From contig NZ_JASISZ010000008.1 of the NCBI RefSeq assembly GCF_030063355.1, positions 91,826 through 155,825 of the forward strand: a stretch of DNA of 64,000 nt, given 5' to 3'. Of the stretch, positions 8,122-16,262 are shown piece by piece (position 1 is the first letter of the stretch; every line of letters starts with the position of its first letter). A program made the translations under genes and the position numbers. Under the pieces are notes generated by a model. It ran no database searches. It was not told the DNA's origin and saw nothing but the letters and a program-made list of their open reading frames with translations. The stretch is from Streptomyces sp. PH10-H1. GTDB taxonomy: Bacteria; Actinomycetota; Actinomycetes; Streptomycetales; Streptomycetaceae.

Positions 8122-8949
8122 GTGATCCGCCGCCGCACCAAGCACCGACTCGCCGCCGACGCGTGCCTCCTCGTCGTCGCCGCGGCCTTCGTGGTCCCGC
8201 TGCTCTGGCTCGTGCTCTCCTCCGTGAACGCCGACGCCGGCCTCGCGGTGACGCTCCCCTCCCCCGCCACCCTGGACAACTACGACCAGGTGCTGACGCC
8301 CGACATCACCTTCACCCCGATGCTCAACAGCCTGCTGCTGTGCGGCAGCGCCACCCTCGTCACGGTCTGCTGCGCCGCGCTCGCCGCCTACCCGCTGTCC
8401 CGGTTCCGGTCCCGCTGGAACCGCCCCTTCATGCTCACCATCCTCTTCTCCACCTGTCTGCCGATCACCGCGATCATGGTCCCGGTCTACGGGCTGTTCG
8501 TGCAGGTCGATCTCATCGACACCACGTACGGCACCGCCCTGTTCCTGGCCACCGCCCAACTGCCCTTCGCCATCTGGCTGATGAAGAACTTCATGGACGG
8601 CGTCCCCGTCGTCCTGGAGGAAGCGGCCTGGACCGACGGCGCGTCCTCCCTGCAGACGCTGCTGCGCGTCGTCCTGCCCCTGATGGGGCCGGGGGTCGTC
8701 GTGGTCACCGTCTTCTCGTTCATCGCCATGTGGGGAAACTTCTTCGTCCCCTTCATGCTCCTGCTCAGCCCCGACCAGCTCCCGGCCTCCGTCAGCATCT
8801 TCACCTTCTTCGGCAACTACGGATCCGTCGCCTACGGCCAGCTGGCCGCCTTCTCGATGCTGTACTCGACTCCGGTCGTCCTGCTGTACGTCCTCATCTC
8901 CCGCCGCCTGGGCGGCGGCTTCGCGCTCGGCGGCGCGGTCAAGGGGTGA
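8122..8949 (+). CDS. Sugar ABC transporter permease, MalG-like
   Basis: 275 residues with six predicted membrane segments. The EAA motif is EEAAWTDGASSLQTLLRVVL (about residues 172-191). The start is GTG, 3 bases after the upstream stop. It is the third and last gene of the importer operon; a tail-to-tail gene follows on the other strand. It partners with the MalF-like permease to make the transmembrane pore. Confidence 0.9.
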   Translation: MIRRRTKHRLAADACLLVVAAAFVVPLLWLVLSSVNADAGLAVTLPSPATLDNYDQVLTPDITFTPMLNSLLLCGSATLVTVCCAALAAYPLSRFRSRWNRPFMLTILFSTCLPITAIMVPVYGLFVQVDLIDTTYGTALFLATAQLPFAIWLMKNFMDGVPVVLEEAAWTDGASSLQTLLRVVLPLMGPGVVVVTVFSFIAMWGNFFVPFMLLLSPDQLPASVSIFTFFGNYGSVAYGQLAAFSMLYSTPVVLLYVLISRRLGGGFALGGAVKG

Positions 8950-8980
8950 GCCGGGTCAGCCAGGTGAGCCGGGTGAGCCG

Positions 8981-10267
8981 CTAGGCCGCCGCGCTGTCCC
9001 CGGCACTGCGGGCCAGCGCGGCGGCTTCGCCGCGGGTGCCGACACCGAGTTTGCTGAGGATGTTGGCCACGTGGAACTTCACCGTGGACTCGCTGATGTG
9101 CAGGTCCTCGGCGATGGCGCGGTTGCGGTGGCCCTGGGCGAGGTGTTCGAGGACTTCGAGTTCGCGGCCGCCCAGGGCGGCGAGCGGGTGGGCGGCGGAG
9201 GTGGCGGTGACCGGGCCCAGTGGGACGCTGCCGGTGACCGTGGTGCCCCAGCCCGGGACGGCGTCGAGGACGAGGCGGCCGCCGAGGGCCTTGAGGCGGT
9301 CGGTGACGCGGTGCACGGTGAGCGCTTCGGGGGCGAGTGAGCCGGGGCCGTCGTCGCGGACGGTGACGCGCAGGACGTCGTCCTCGATCTGCCAGCCGAC
9401 ATGGATACGGCGCAGGTCGTCCTGTTCGAGCATGGCCAGGACGACAGCGCGGGTGGCGGCGCGAGCCGCGTGCGCCGCGTCGATGGGGAGGGTCCGCTCG
9501 GAGTCCGGGGACCGCAGATCGAGCTGGACGGGCCCGTAGCGCACCAGCGGATCCAGTTCGGCGGCGATCCTGGCGAACGCGGCGTCGGCGGGCTCCTCGC
9601 TGAGGATCTGCTCCCGGTCGGCCGCCGCACGCAGCTCGATCATGGCCGAGACAGCCAGGTCGGTGGCGGTGCGGCGGGCGGTGGCATCGTCCAGGCTCCG
9701 GGAGCGCAGGGTGCCGAGCAGCCCGGAGAGGGTCGCCGCCTGGGCCTCGCCGAGTTCGGCGATGACCCTGGCCCGCTCGCTGGCCGTGGCCCGGGACTGG
9801 GCGGCCATCCCGGGGGCGGACTCCGCGGCCCGGTAGTCGAGATGGACGCTGACGAGGTCCCACAGCCGCTGCACGACCCGGACCGCGGCTTCCGGCAGCG
9901 GTTCCGTGGGGGTGTCGATGAGCACGAGGAGCGCCCCGTTGGCGCCCACCTCGGCGGAGGCCGCCGCGAAGACCGGCCGGGTGGCGCCCGCCACGACGGC
10001 CTCGCCCTGCCACGGCCGCCCGACGGGAACGATGCCGGCCAGCCGGCTCAACTCCGCGCTGGTGATCCGCTCAACGAGCTCCGGCGCTCCCGCGGTCTTC
10101 ATCGGGTAGTGCGCGCAGTAGCCGGTCAGTTTCGCCGACGCCCGGTGCGGGATCAGGTCCGCCAGTACCCCGGAGAGGCTGGGCAGGGTCTGGCCGAGCG
10201 GGGACCGCAGCACTTCCAGTGCCACCGACAGGGCGTGTTCCGGGTCCGTCCAGACGCTGGATTCCAT
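8981..10267 (-). CDS. LuxR-type regulator with a degenerate histidine-kinase core
   Basis: 428 residues. A GAF-like N-terminal region (to about 150) is followed by a stretch aligning with the HisKA_3 dimerisation helix, but the ELHD phospho-acceptor is ELGE (Gly173 instead of His). Next comes a HATPase_c-like domain (about 235-350) with a DDGPG G1 box but no recognisable N-box Asn. Last is a GerE/LuxR HTH (365-425: LGGRELEVLEHLAQG ... TVKFHVANILSKL). It therefore looks like a single-chain regulator descended from a NarX/NarL-type kinase plus regulator. The start is taken at ATG 10267; a GTG 9 bases upstream is possible. It is divergent from an oxidoreductase, with a 28-bp inverted repeat between them. 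Confidence 0.85.
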   Translation of the reverse strand: MESSVWTDPEHALSVALEVLRSPLGQTLPSLSGVLADLIPHRASAKLTGYCAHYPMKTAGAPELVERITSAELSRLAGIVPVGRPWQGEAVVAGATRPVFAAASAEVGANGALLVLIDTPTEPLPEAAVRVVQRLWDLVSVHLDYRAAESAPGMAAQSRATASERARVIAELGEAQAATLSGLLGTLRSRSLDDATARRTATDLAVSAMIELRAAADREQILSEEPADAAFARIAAELDPLVRYGPVQLDLRSPDSERTLPIDAAHAARAATRAVVLAMLEQDDLRRIHVGWQIEDDVLRVTVRDDGPGSLAPEALTVHRVTDRLKALGGRLVLDAVPGWGTTVTGSVPLGPVTATSAAHPLAALGGRELEVLEHLAQGHRNRAIAEDLHISESTVKFHVANILSKLGVGTRGEAAALARSAGDSAAA

Positions 10268-10307
10268 GACGTCCACGGTAGCGGGCCCGGTGCCGGTACC
10301 GACTGGT

Positions 10308-10335
10308 CTTTCGGACAGGTGGGACTGTCCGAAAG
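10308..10335. promoter_or_regulatory. 28-bp inverted repeat between divergent genes
   Basis: CTTTCGGACAG (10308-10318) and its exact complement CTGTCCGAAAG (10325-10335) are separated by GTGGGA. It lies 40 bases upstream of the LuxR-type regulator and 90 bases upstream of the oxidoreductase. It is the obvious operator candidate for autoregulation and control of the divergent gene. Confidence 0.7.
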
Positions 10336-10425
10336 GCGGGGCGGGGTTCGGTGCCGCCGGGTCCAGGCTGTGAACACGACGACGAGCCGGATCACCGTCC
10401 GGCCCACCCTGAGGAGTGCGTTCCC

Positions 10426-11349
10426 ATGACAAAGGCCATTGCCTTCACCGCTTTCGGCGACGCCGACGTACTGCGGCCCACCGACATCGAGGTGCCCGCT
10501 CCCGGACCGGGCCAGGTGCGCCTCGCGGTGCGTGCCGCCGGGGTCAACCCGCTCGACTTCAAGATCCGCAGCGGCTGGATGACCGAGGTCTTCCCCGTGC
10601 GGCTGCCGCACGTACCCGGCCTGGAGGCGTCCGGCACCGTGGAGGCGGTCGGCGAGGGCGTGACCGGCCTGGCGGTGGGCGACGAGGTCTTCGGCCCCGT
10701 CAACGGCGCCTACGCCGAGCAGTTGGTGGCGGGCGCCGACCGGCTGGCCGTCAAGCCCGCGTCACTGTCCTGGGAGGAGGCCGCGGCGCTGCCCGTCGCC
10801 GGCGAGACCGCCTGGCGTGCCCTGGAACTGCTGAACCTGACCGCGGGCGAGACGCTCCTCATACACGGTGCGGCAGGCGGCGTCGGGACCCTGGCGGTGC
10901 AGTTCGCCGTGGCCCGCGGCGCCCGGGTCATCGGTACCGCGAGCGAGGCCGGTCACGAGTACCTGCGCTCGCTGGGCGCCATCCCGGTCACCTACGGCGA
11001 GGGTCTGGCCGAGCGGGTCCGCGCGCTGACGGACGGACGGGTCGACGCCGTCCTGGACGCGTCAGGGCGGGACGTGCTGGGGGTGTCCGTGGAGCTGGCC
11101 GGCGGCCCCGAGCGGGTGGTGACCATCGCGGACGCGCCGGGCGCCCCGGCCCACCAGGTGCGTTTCTCCGGCGGCGGCCCGGGCGAGGACCGTACGGCGG
11201 ACGCGCTGGCCAACGCGCTGGCCCTGCACGCGGCCGGCTCCCTCCGGCTGCGGATCCACCGCACGTACCCGCTCGGCGACGCCGCCGAGGCGCACCGCGC
11301 CAGCGAGCACGGTCACCTCACCGGGAAGATCGTCCTCACCGTCGCCTGA
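10426..11349 (+). CDS. NADP-dependent MDR oxidoreductase, quinone-reductase-like
   Basis: 307 residues, zinc-free medium-chain dehydrogenase/reductase of the quinone oxidoreductase type. The N-terminal GroES-like domain has GVNPLDFKIRSG and GLEASGTVEAVGEGV. The nucleotide-binding fold shows HGAAGGVGTLAVQFA (about 145-159). The structural-zinc Cys cluster is absent. The ATG at 10426 is preceded by GAGGAG. Likely reaction: NADPH-dependent reduction of quinones or enones, often a response to electrophiles or redox stress. It is divergent from the LuxR-tailed regulator that probably controls it. Confidence 0.88.
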   Translation: MTKAIAFTAFGDADVLRPTDIEVPAPGPGQVRLAVRAAGVNPLDFKIRSGWMTEVFPVRLPHVPGLEASGTVEAVGEGVTGLAVGDEVFGPVNGAYAEQLVAGADRLAVKPASLSWEEAAALPVAGETAWRALELLNLTAGETLLIHGAAGGVGTLAVQFAVARGARVIGTASEAGHEYLRSLGAIPVTYGEGLAERVRALTDGRVDAVLDASGRDVLGVSVELAGGPERVVTIADAPGAPAHQVRFSGGGPGEDRTADALANALALHAAGSLRLRIHRTYPLGDAAEAHRASEHGHLTGKIVLTVA

Positions 11350-11421
11350 GCGGCGCCGCGGCAACCGCCGGCCGGCGGCACTCCGACTCGGCGGACCGGC
11401 GGACCGGCTCAGCGGACCGGC

Positions 11422-12447
11422 TCAGAACACCGACTCGGCCTCGTCCATCCGGTCGTCGGGGACCCGCTTCAGCTCCACGACCGCGTCCGCGAGCGGCACC
11501 ATCTCGATCTGGGTGCCGCGCAGGGCGGTCATATGGCCGAAGGCGCCCTTGTGGGCACCTTCGACCGCGTGCCAGCCGAAGCGGTTGGCCAGCACCCGGT
11601 CGTAGGCGGTGGGGACGCCGCCGCGCTGGACATGGCCGAGGATGACGGGACGCGCCTCCTTGCCGAGCCGCTCCTCCAGTTCGATGGCGAGCCGGGTGCC
11701 GATACCGCCGAACCGCTCGTGGCCGAACTTGTCGACCTCGCCCTTGCCGTAGTCCATGGTGCCCTCGGCGGGGTGGGCGCCTTCGGCGACGCAGATGACG
11801 GCGAACTTCTTGCCGCGGGCGAAGCGTTCCTCGACCATCGCGACCAGGTCGGCGGGGTCGAACGGCCGCTCCGGGATGCAGATGCCGTGCGCGCCGCCCG
11901 CCATGCCGGACTCCAGGGCGATCCAGCCGGCGTGCCGGCCCATGACCTCGACGACCATGACGCGCTGATGGGATTCGGCGGTGGTCTTCAGCCGGTCGAT
12001 GGCCTCGGTGGCGACCATGACGGCGGTGTCGAAACCGAAGGTGCGGTCGGTGGCCGAGATGTCGTTGTCGATGGTCTTCGGCACGCCGACGACCGGCATT
12101 CCGGCCTCCGACAGCATCTTGGCGGCGGTCAGGGTTCCTTCGCCGCCGATGGGGATGAGGGCGTCGATCCCGTACTGCCGGCACAGCTCCTCGGCGTTGT
12201 CGGCGGCCTCGCGCAGCCGGCCGCGCTCCAGGCGCGCGGAGCCGAGGATGGTGCCGCCGCGGGCCAGGATGCCGCTGACCGAGTTGAGGCCGAGCGGACG
12301 GTAGCGGCCTTCGAGCAGCCCCACGAAGCCGTCCTCGAAGCCGATGACCTCGTCGCCGTGCCCGGTGAGCGCGCGGTGCACGACCGACCGGATCACGGCG
12401 TTGAGGCCGGGGCAGTCGCCGCCTGCGGTGAGGACTCCGATACGCAT
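11422..12447 (-). CDS. pfkA: 6-phosphofructokinase
   Basis: 341 residues, phosphofructokinase family: fructose-6-phosphate to fructose-1,6-bisphosphate, the committed glycolytic step. Visible motifs are TAGGDCPGLNAVIR (9-22), PIGGEGT, the catalytic PKTIDNDI and VEVMGRHAGWIAL. Gly in GGEGT with Lys in PKTIDND is the residue pair known from ATP-dependent actinomycete enzymes, as opposed to Asp/Lys in PPi enzymes. It is preceded by AGGAG. Together with pta, ackA and pyk it makes a central-carbon cluster, matching from memory the S. coelicolor pfkA2 position. Confidence 0.95.
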   Translation of the reverse strand: MRIGVLTAGGDCPGLNAVIRSVVHRALTGHGDEVIGFEDGFVGLLEGRYRPLGLNSVSGILARGGTILGSARLERGRLREAADNAEELCRQYGIDALIPIGGEGTLTAAKMLSEAGMPVVGVPKTIDNDISATDRTFGFDTAVMVATEAIDRLKTTAESHQRVMVVEVMGRHAGWIALESGMAGGAHGICIPERPFDPADLVAMVEERFARGKKFAVICVAEGAHPAEGTMDYGKGEVDKFGHERFGGIGTRLAIELEERLGKEARPVILGHVQRGGVPTAYDRVLANRFGWHAVEGAHKGAFGHMTALRGTQIEMVPLADAVVELKRVPDDRMDEAESVF

Positions 12448-12953
12448 GGGCTGGATTCTCCTGGGTTGTCACGGGGCGGTGGCTGTACCGTACGGATGCT
12501 GCGGGGGGCTCGGGGACCAGTGTGCTCACGTCGGACTCGCCGAACAGCCGGTCCGGTTCGCCATGCTCCATGCCCAGCTCGACACAGGCTGGACCGGCTG
12601 CGATGTCCCAGCCCAGCAGCTTCATGCCGAAGCCGTGCGCGACGGCTCCTCCCTCATCACCTTTTTTCACCCTATGGGAACTGTGCGGTGATCTGAACCA
12701 CCCCGCATCCGCTGGGGGTCCTACGCGGTGTTCAGACCGTGCGCGCGGAACGCCCGCACCCGAGAAGGGTCGAAGGTCACCTCCCCGGGGGCCCTGTGTC
12801 AGCAAGCGTCGGCACCAGCGCCGCGTTAGCGTCTTGGGGTAGGCACGAACCGGAGAACAGCGGCAGGGAAAGCGGCGAGAAGCGGCAAGAAGCAGCGATG
12901 AGCCAGGCAGCGATGAGCAGCAACCCAGCGCGACGATGGATCGGAGAACGCGC
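12448..12953. other. Intergenic region between divergent pfkA and pta
   Basis: 506 bases without a convincing gene. It must hold both divergent promoters. Frames across 12480-12690 are open on both strands but show weak codon bias and no ribosome site, so no gene is called. No clear inverted repeat was seen. Confidence 0.5.
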
Positions 12954-15041
12954 GTGACGCGCAGCGTCTATGTAACGGGGATCGGCCGCGGCGACGGCCG
13001 CCAGGTGGTCGAACTTGGGGTGATGGAGCTTCTGACCCGCCAGGTCGACCGGGTGGGCGTCTTCCGGCCGCTGGTCCACAACGGACCCGACCACGTGTTC
13101 GATCTGCTGCGCAGCCGGTACCGGCTGACCCAGGACGCCTCCACGGTCTACGGCATGGGATACGAGGCGGCGGCCGCCCTCCAGGCCGAGCAGGGGCGCG
13201 ATGCGCTGATCTCACGGCTGGTGGACCGTTTCCTCGAGGTCGCGCGGGAGTACGAGGCGGTGCTGATTCTCGGCTCCGACTTCGCAGAAACGAATCTTCC
13301 GGCGGAGCTGGGCATCAACGCCCGCCTCGCCAACGAATGCGGCGCCTCCGTGCTGCCGGTGATCGGCGGCCTCGACCAGACGGCCGAATCGGTGGTCGCC
13401 GAGGTCCGTAACGCCCATCACGCCTACACCAACCTCGGCTGCGACGTCATCGCCATCGTGGCCAACCGGGTCGACCCGGCGGAGGTCGCCGAGGCCGGCG
13501 AGCGGCTCGGCCGCCGGCCCGACGTCCCCGTCTACGTCATACCCGACGAACCCTCGCTGTCGGCGCCCACCGTCGCCCAGATCGTCGAGGCGCTCGGCGC
13601 GGAGGTTCTGCTCGGCGACGACGCCGGTCTCTCCCGCGACGCGCTGGACTTCGTCTTCGGCGGCGCGATGCTGCCTGCCTTCCTGCCCGCGCTGACCCCC
13701 GGCTGCCTGGTGGTCACCCCCGGGGACCGCGCCGACCTCATCATCGGCTCGCTCGCCGCCCACTCGGCGGGCGCCCCGCCGATCGCGGGTGTGCTGCTCA
13801 CCCTCGACGAGCGGCCGGGCCCCGACATCCTGGCGCTGGCGGCGCGGCTCGCCCCCGGCACTCCGGTGATCGCGGTGGCGGCCGGCAGCTTCCCCACCGC
13901 CGCCGAGCTGTTCACGCTGGACGGCCGGCTCGGCGCGGGCACCCCGCGCAAGGCGGAGACCGCGCTCGGGCTCTTCGAAACCCACGTGGACACCGCCGAG
14001 TTGACGCAGCGGCTGTCGGTCGCGCGCAGTGAGCGCGTCACCCCGATGATGTTCGAGCACACCCTGATCGAGCGCGCCCGCGCCGGACGCCGCCGCATCG
14101 TGCTGCCGGAAGGCACCGAGGAGCGCATCCTGCGCGCCGCCGAAGTGCTGCTGCGGCGCGGCGTGTGCGATCTGATCCTGCTCGGCGAGGAGGACGTGGT
14201 CCGCAAGAAGGCCGCCGACCTGGGCATCAGCCTCGACCAGCCGGGCGCCACCGTCATCGACCCGCAGACCTCACCACTGCGGGAGCGTTTCGCCGAGCTG
14301 TACGCGAAGCTGCGCGCCCACAAGAACGTGTCCTACGAGCTGGCCTATGACGTCGTCGCCGACGTCTCGTACTTCGGCACCCTGATGGTGCAGGAGGGCC
14401 TGGCCGACGGCATGGTGTCGGGTGCGGTTCATTCCACGGCCGCCACCATCCGACCGGCCTTCGAGGTCATCAAGACCGCTCCCGGCGCGGCGATCGTCAG
14501 TTCCGTCTTCTTCATGTGCCTGGCCGACAAGGTCCTCGTCTACGGGGACTGCGCGGTCAACCCCGACCCGGACGCCGAGCAGCTGGCGGACATCGCCATC
14601 CAGGCGGCGGCCACCGCAGCCCAGTTCGGCGTGGAGCCGCGGATCGCGATGCTGTCGTACTCCACCGGAACCTCCGGTTCCGGCGCGGATGTCGACAAGG
14701 TTCGCAAGGCCACCGAGCTGGTGCGCGAGCGCCGCCCCGATCTGGCCGTGGACGGTCCGATCCAGTACGACGCGGCCGTCGAACCGTCGGTCGCGGCCAC
14801 CAAGATGCCCGGCTCCGCGGTCGCCGGCCAGGCCACCGTGCTCGTCTTCCCCGACCTCAACACCGGCAACAACACCTACAAGGCCGTACAGCGGTCGGCC
14901 GGCGCTGTCGCCGTGGGGCCGGTGCTGCAGGGCCTGCGCAAGCCGGTCAACGACCTGTCGCGCGGCGCGCTCGTCCAGGACATCGTCAACACGGTCGCCA
15001 TCACCGCCATTCAGGCGCAGGGCGAAGGAGAGACCCAGTGA
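12954..15041 (+). CDS. pta: Phosphate acetyltransferase
   Basis: 695 residues, long (three-domain) form. The N-terminal P-loop-derived DRTGG-associated domain (1-about 230, RSVYVTGIGRGDGRQ) is followed by a DRTGG middle domain and the catalytic PTA domain (about 365-690: LPEGTEERILRAAE; SYSTGTSGSGADVDKV; PDLNTGNNTYKAVQR). It interconverts acetyl-CoA plus phosphate with acetyl phosphate plus CoA. The GTG at 12954 is chosen with GGAG upstream; an ATG 18 bases earlier is possible. The stop overlaps the ackA start (GTGA), so Pta and AckA are co-translated. Confidence 0.95.
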   Translation: MTRSVYVTGIGRGDGRQVVELGVMELLTRQVDRVGVFRPLVHNGPDHVFDLLRSRYRLTQDASTVYGMGYEAAAALQAEQGRDALISRLVDRFLEVAREYEAVLILGSDFAETNLPAELGINARLANECGASVLPVIGGLDQTAESVVAEVRNAHHAYTNLGCDVIAIVANRVDPAEVAEAGERLGRRPDVPVYVIPDEPSLSAPTVAQIVEALGAEVLLGDDAGLSRDALDFVFGGAMLPAFLPALTPGCLVVTPGDRADLIIGSLAAHSAGAPPIAGVLLTLDERPGPDILALAARLAPGTPVIAVAAGSFPTAAELFTLDGRLGAGTPRKAETALGLFETHVDTAELTQRLSVARSERVTPMMFEHTLIERARAGRRRIVLPEGTEERILRAAEVLLRRGVCDLILLGEEDVVRKKAADLGISLDQPGATVIDPQTSPLRERFAELYAKLRAHKNVSYELAYDVVADVSYFGTLMVQEGLADGMVSGAVHSTAATIRPAFEVIKTAPGAAIVSSVFFMCLADKVLVYGDCAVNPDPDAEQLADIAIQAAATAAQFGVEPRIAMLSYSTGTSGSGADVDKVRKATELVRERRPDLAVDGPIQYDAAVEPSVAATKMPGSAVAGQATVLVFPDLNTGNNTYKAVQRSAGAVAVGPVLQGLRKPVNDLSRGALVQDIVNTVAITAIQAQGEGETQ

Positions 15042-16198
15042 GCAGCCCCTCCCGCGTCCTCGTCCTCAACTCCGGCTCGTCCTCGGTCAAGTACCAGCTG
15101 CTGGACATGGCGGCGGTGCCGGACGGGGACGCGAGGCTCGCCTCCGGGCTGGTCGAGCGGATCGGCGAGGGCGAGGTCGCCGACCACGGCGCCGCGCTGC
15201 GGATCATCGCCCAGGAGCTGCGCGAACAGGACCTCGGCCTCGACTCCCCCGCGCTGGCGGCGGTCGGCCACCGGGTGGTGCACGGCGGTACGCGCTTCAC
15301 GGAGCCGACACTGATCACCGACGACGTCGTCGCGGAGATCGAGAAGCTGGTGCCGCTCGCCCCGCTGCACAATCCGGCGAACATCACCGGTATCAAGGTC
15401 GCCCGCGAGCTGCGCCCCGACCTGCCGCAGGTCGCGGTCTTCGACACCGCGTTCCACGCGACGATCCCCGCGCACGCCGCCCGCTACGCGATCGACACCA
15501 GAACGGCCGACACGTTCGACATCCGGCGCTACGGCTTCCACGGCACCTCGCACGCCTTCGTCTCCCGGGCCGCAGCGAAGCTGCTCGGCGCGGAGCCTTC
15601 GCAGGTCAACGTCATCGTGCTGCACCTGGGCAATGGGGCGTCGGCCTCGGCCGTCGCGGGCGGTGTCTGTGTGGACACCTCGATGGGTCTGACCCCGCTG
15701 GAGGGTCTGGTCATGGGTACCCGTTCTGGCGATCTCGACCCGGCGGTAGTCTTCCACCTGGCGCGCGTAGGTGGAATGACGGTGGACGAGATCGACACCC
15801 TGCTCAACAAACGCAGCGGCCTGCTCGGCCTGTGCGGTGACAACGACATGCGCGAGATCGGGCGCCGGATGGCCGAGGGCGACCGAGCCGCCCAGCTGGC
15901 GTTCGACATCTACATCCACCGCCTGCGCAAATACGTCGGCGCGTACACGGCCGTCCTCGGCCGGGTGGATGCCATCGCCTTCACCGCCGGAGTCGGCGAG
16001 AACTCCCCCGCGGTGCGGGAAGCGGCCCTGCGGGGCCTGGACACCTTCGGTATCGAGGTCGACGCCGTGCGCAATGCCGTACGCGGCACCGCACCGCGGC
16101 TGATCTCCACCGAGACCAGCCGGGTCGCGGTGGCCGTGGTGCCCACCGACGAAGAGCTCGAGATCGCCCGCGCCACCTATGCACTCGCCCATGGCTGA
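15038..16198 (+). CDS. ackA: Acetate kinase
   Basis: 386 residues, ASKHA-fold acetate kinase: acetyl phosphate plus ADP to acetate plus ATP. Signatures are VLVLNSGSSSVKYQL (N-terminal), GHRVVHGG, FDTAFHATIP, RRYGFHGTSH and TAGVGENS near the end. The GTG start is embedded in the pta stop (GTGA). It forms the overflow/acetate branch with Pta. A pyruvate kinase gene follows 64 bases downstream with its own probable promoter. Confidence 0.96.
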   Translation: MSSPSRVLVLNSGSSSVKYQLLDMAAVPDGDARLASGLVERIGEGEVADHGAALRIIAQELREQDLGLDSPALAAVGHRVVHGGTRFTEPTLITDDVVAEIEKLVPLAPLHNPANITGIKVARELRPDLPQVAVFDTAFHATIPAHAARYAIDTRTADTFDIRRYGFHGTSHAFVSRAAAKLLGAEPSQVNVIVLHLGNGASASAVAGGVCVDTSMGLTPLEGLVMGTRSGDLDPAVVFHLARVGGMTVDEIDTLLNKRSGLLGLCGDNDMREIGRRMAEGDRAAQLAFDIYIHRLRKYVGAYTAVLGRVDAIAFTAGVGENSPAVREAALRGLDTFGIEVDAVRNAVRGTAPRLISTETSRVAVAVVPTDEELEIARATYALAHG

Positions 16199-16262
16199 CC
16201 CCGCTTACCCACGACGCCCCAGGATTATTCCGGAGCGGAACAAACCCGATAGGATTGCGCCC

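Noticed and set aside
12480..12690. Open frame on the − strand between pfkA and pta (contains MKLLGWDIAAGPACVEL)
   Set aside because: The codon bias is weaker than in the neighbours, there is no ribosome site, and the frame continues into pfkA in a different frame. Too little to call a gene.
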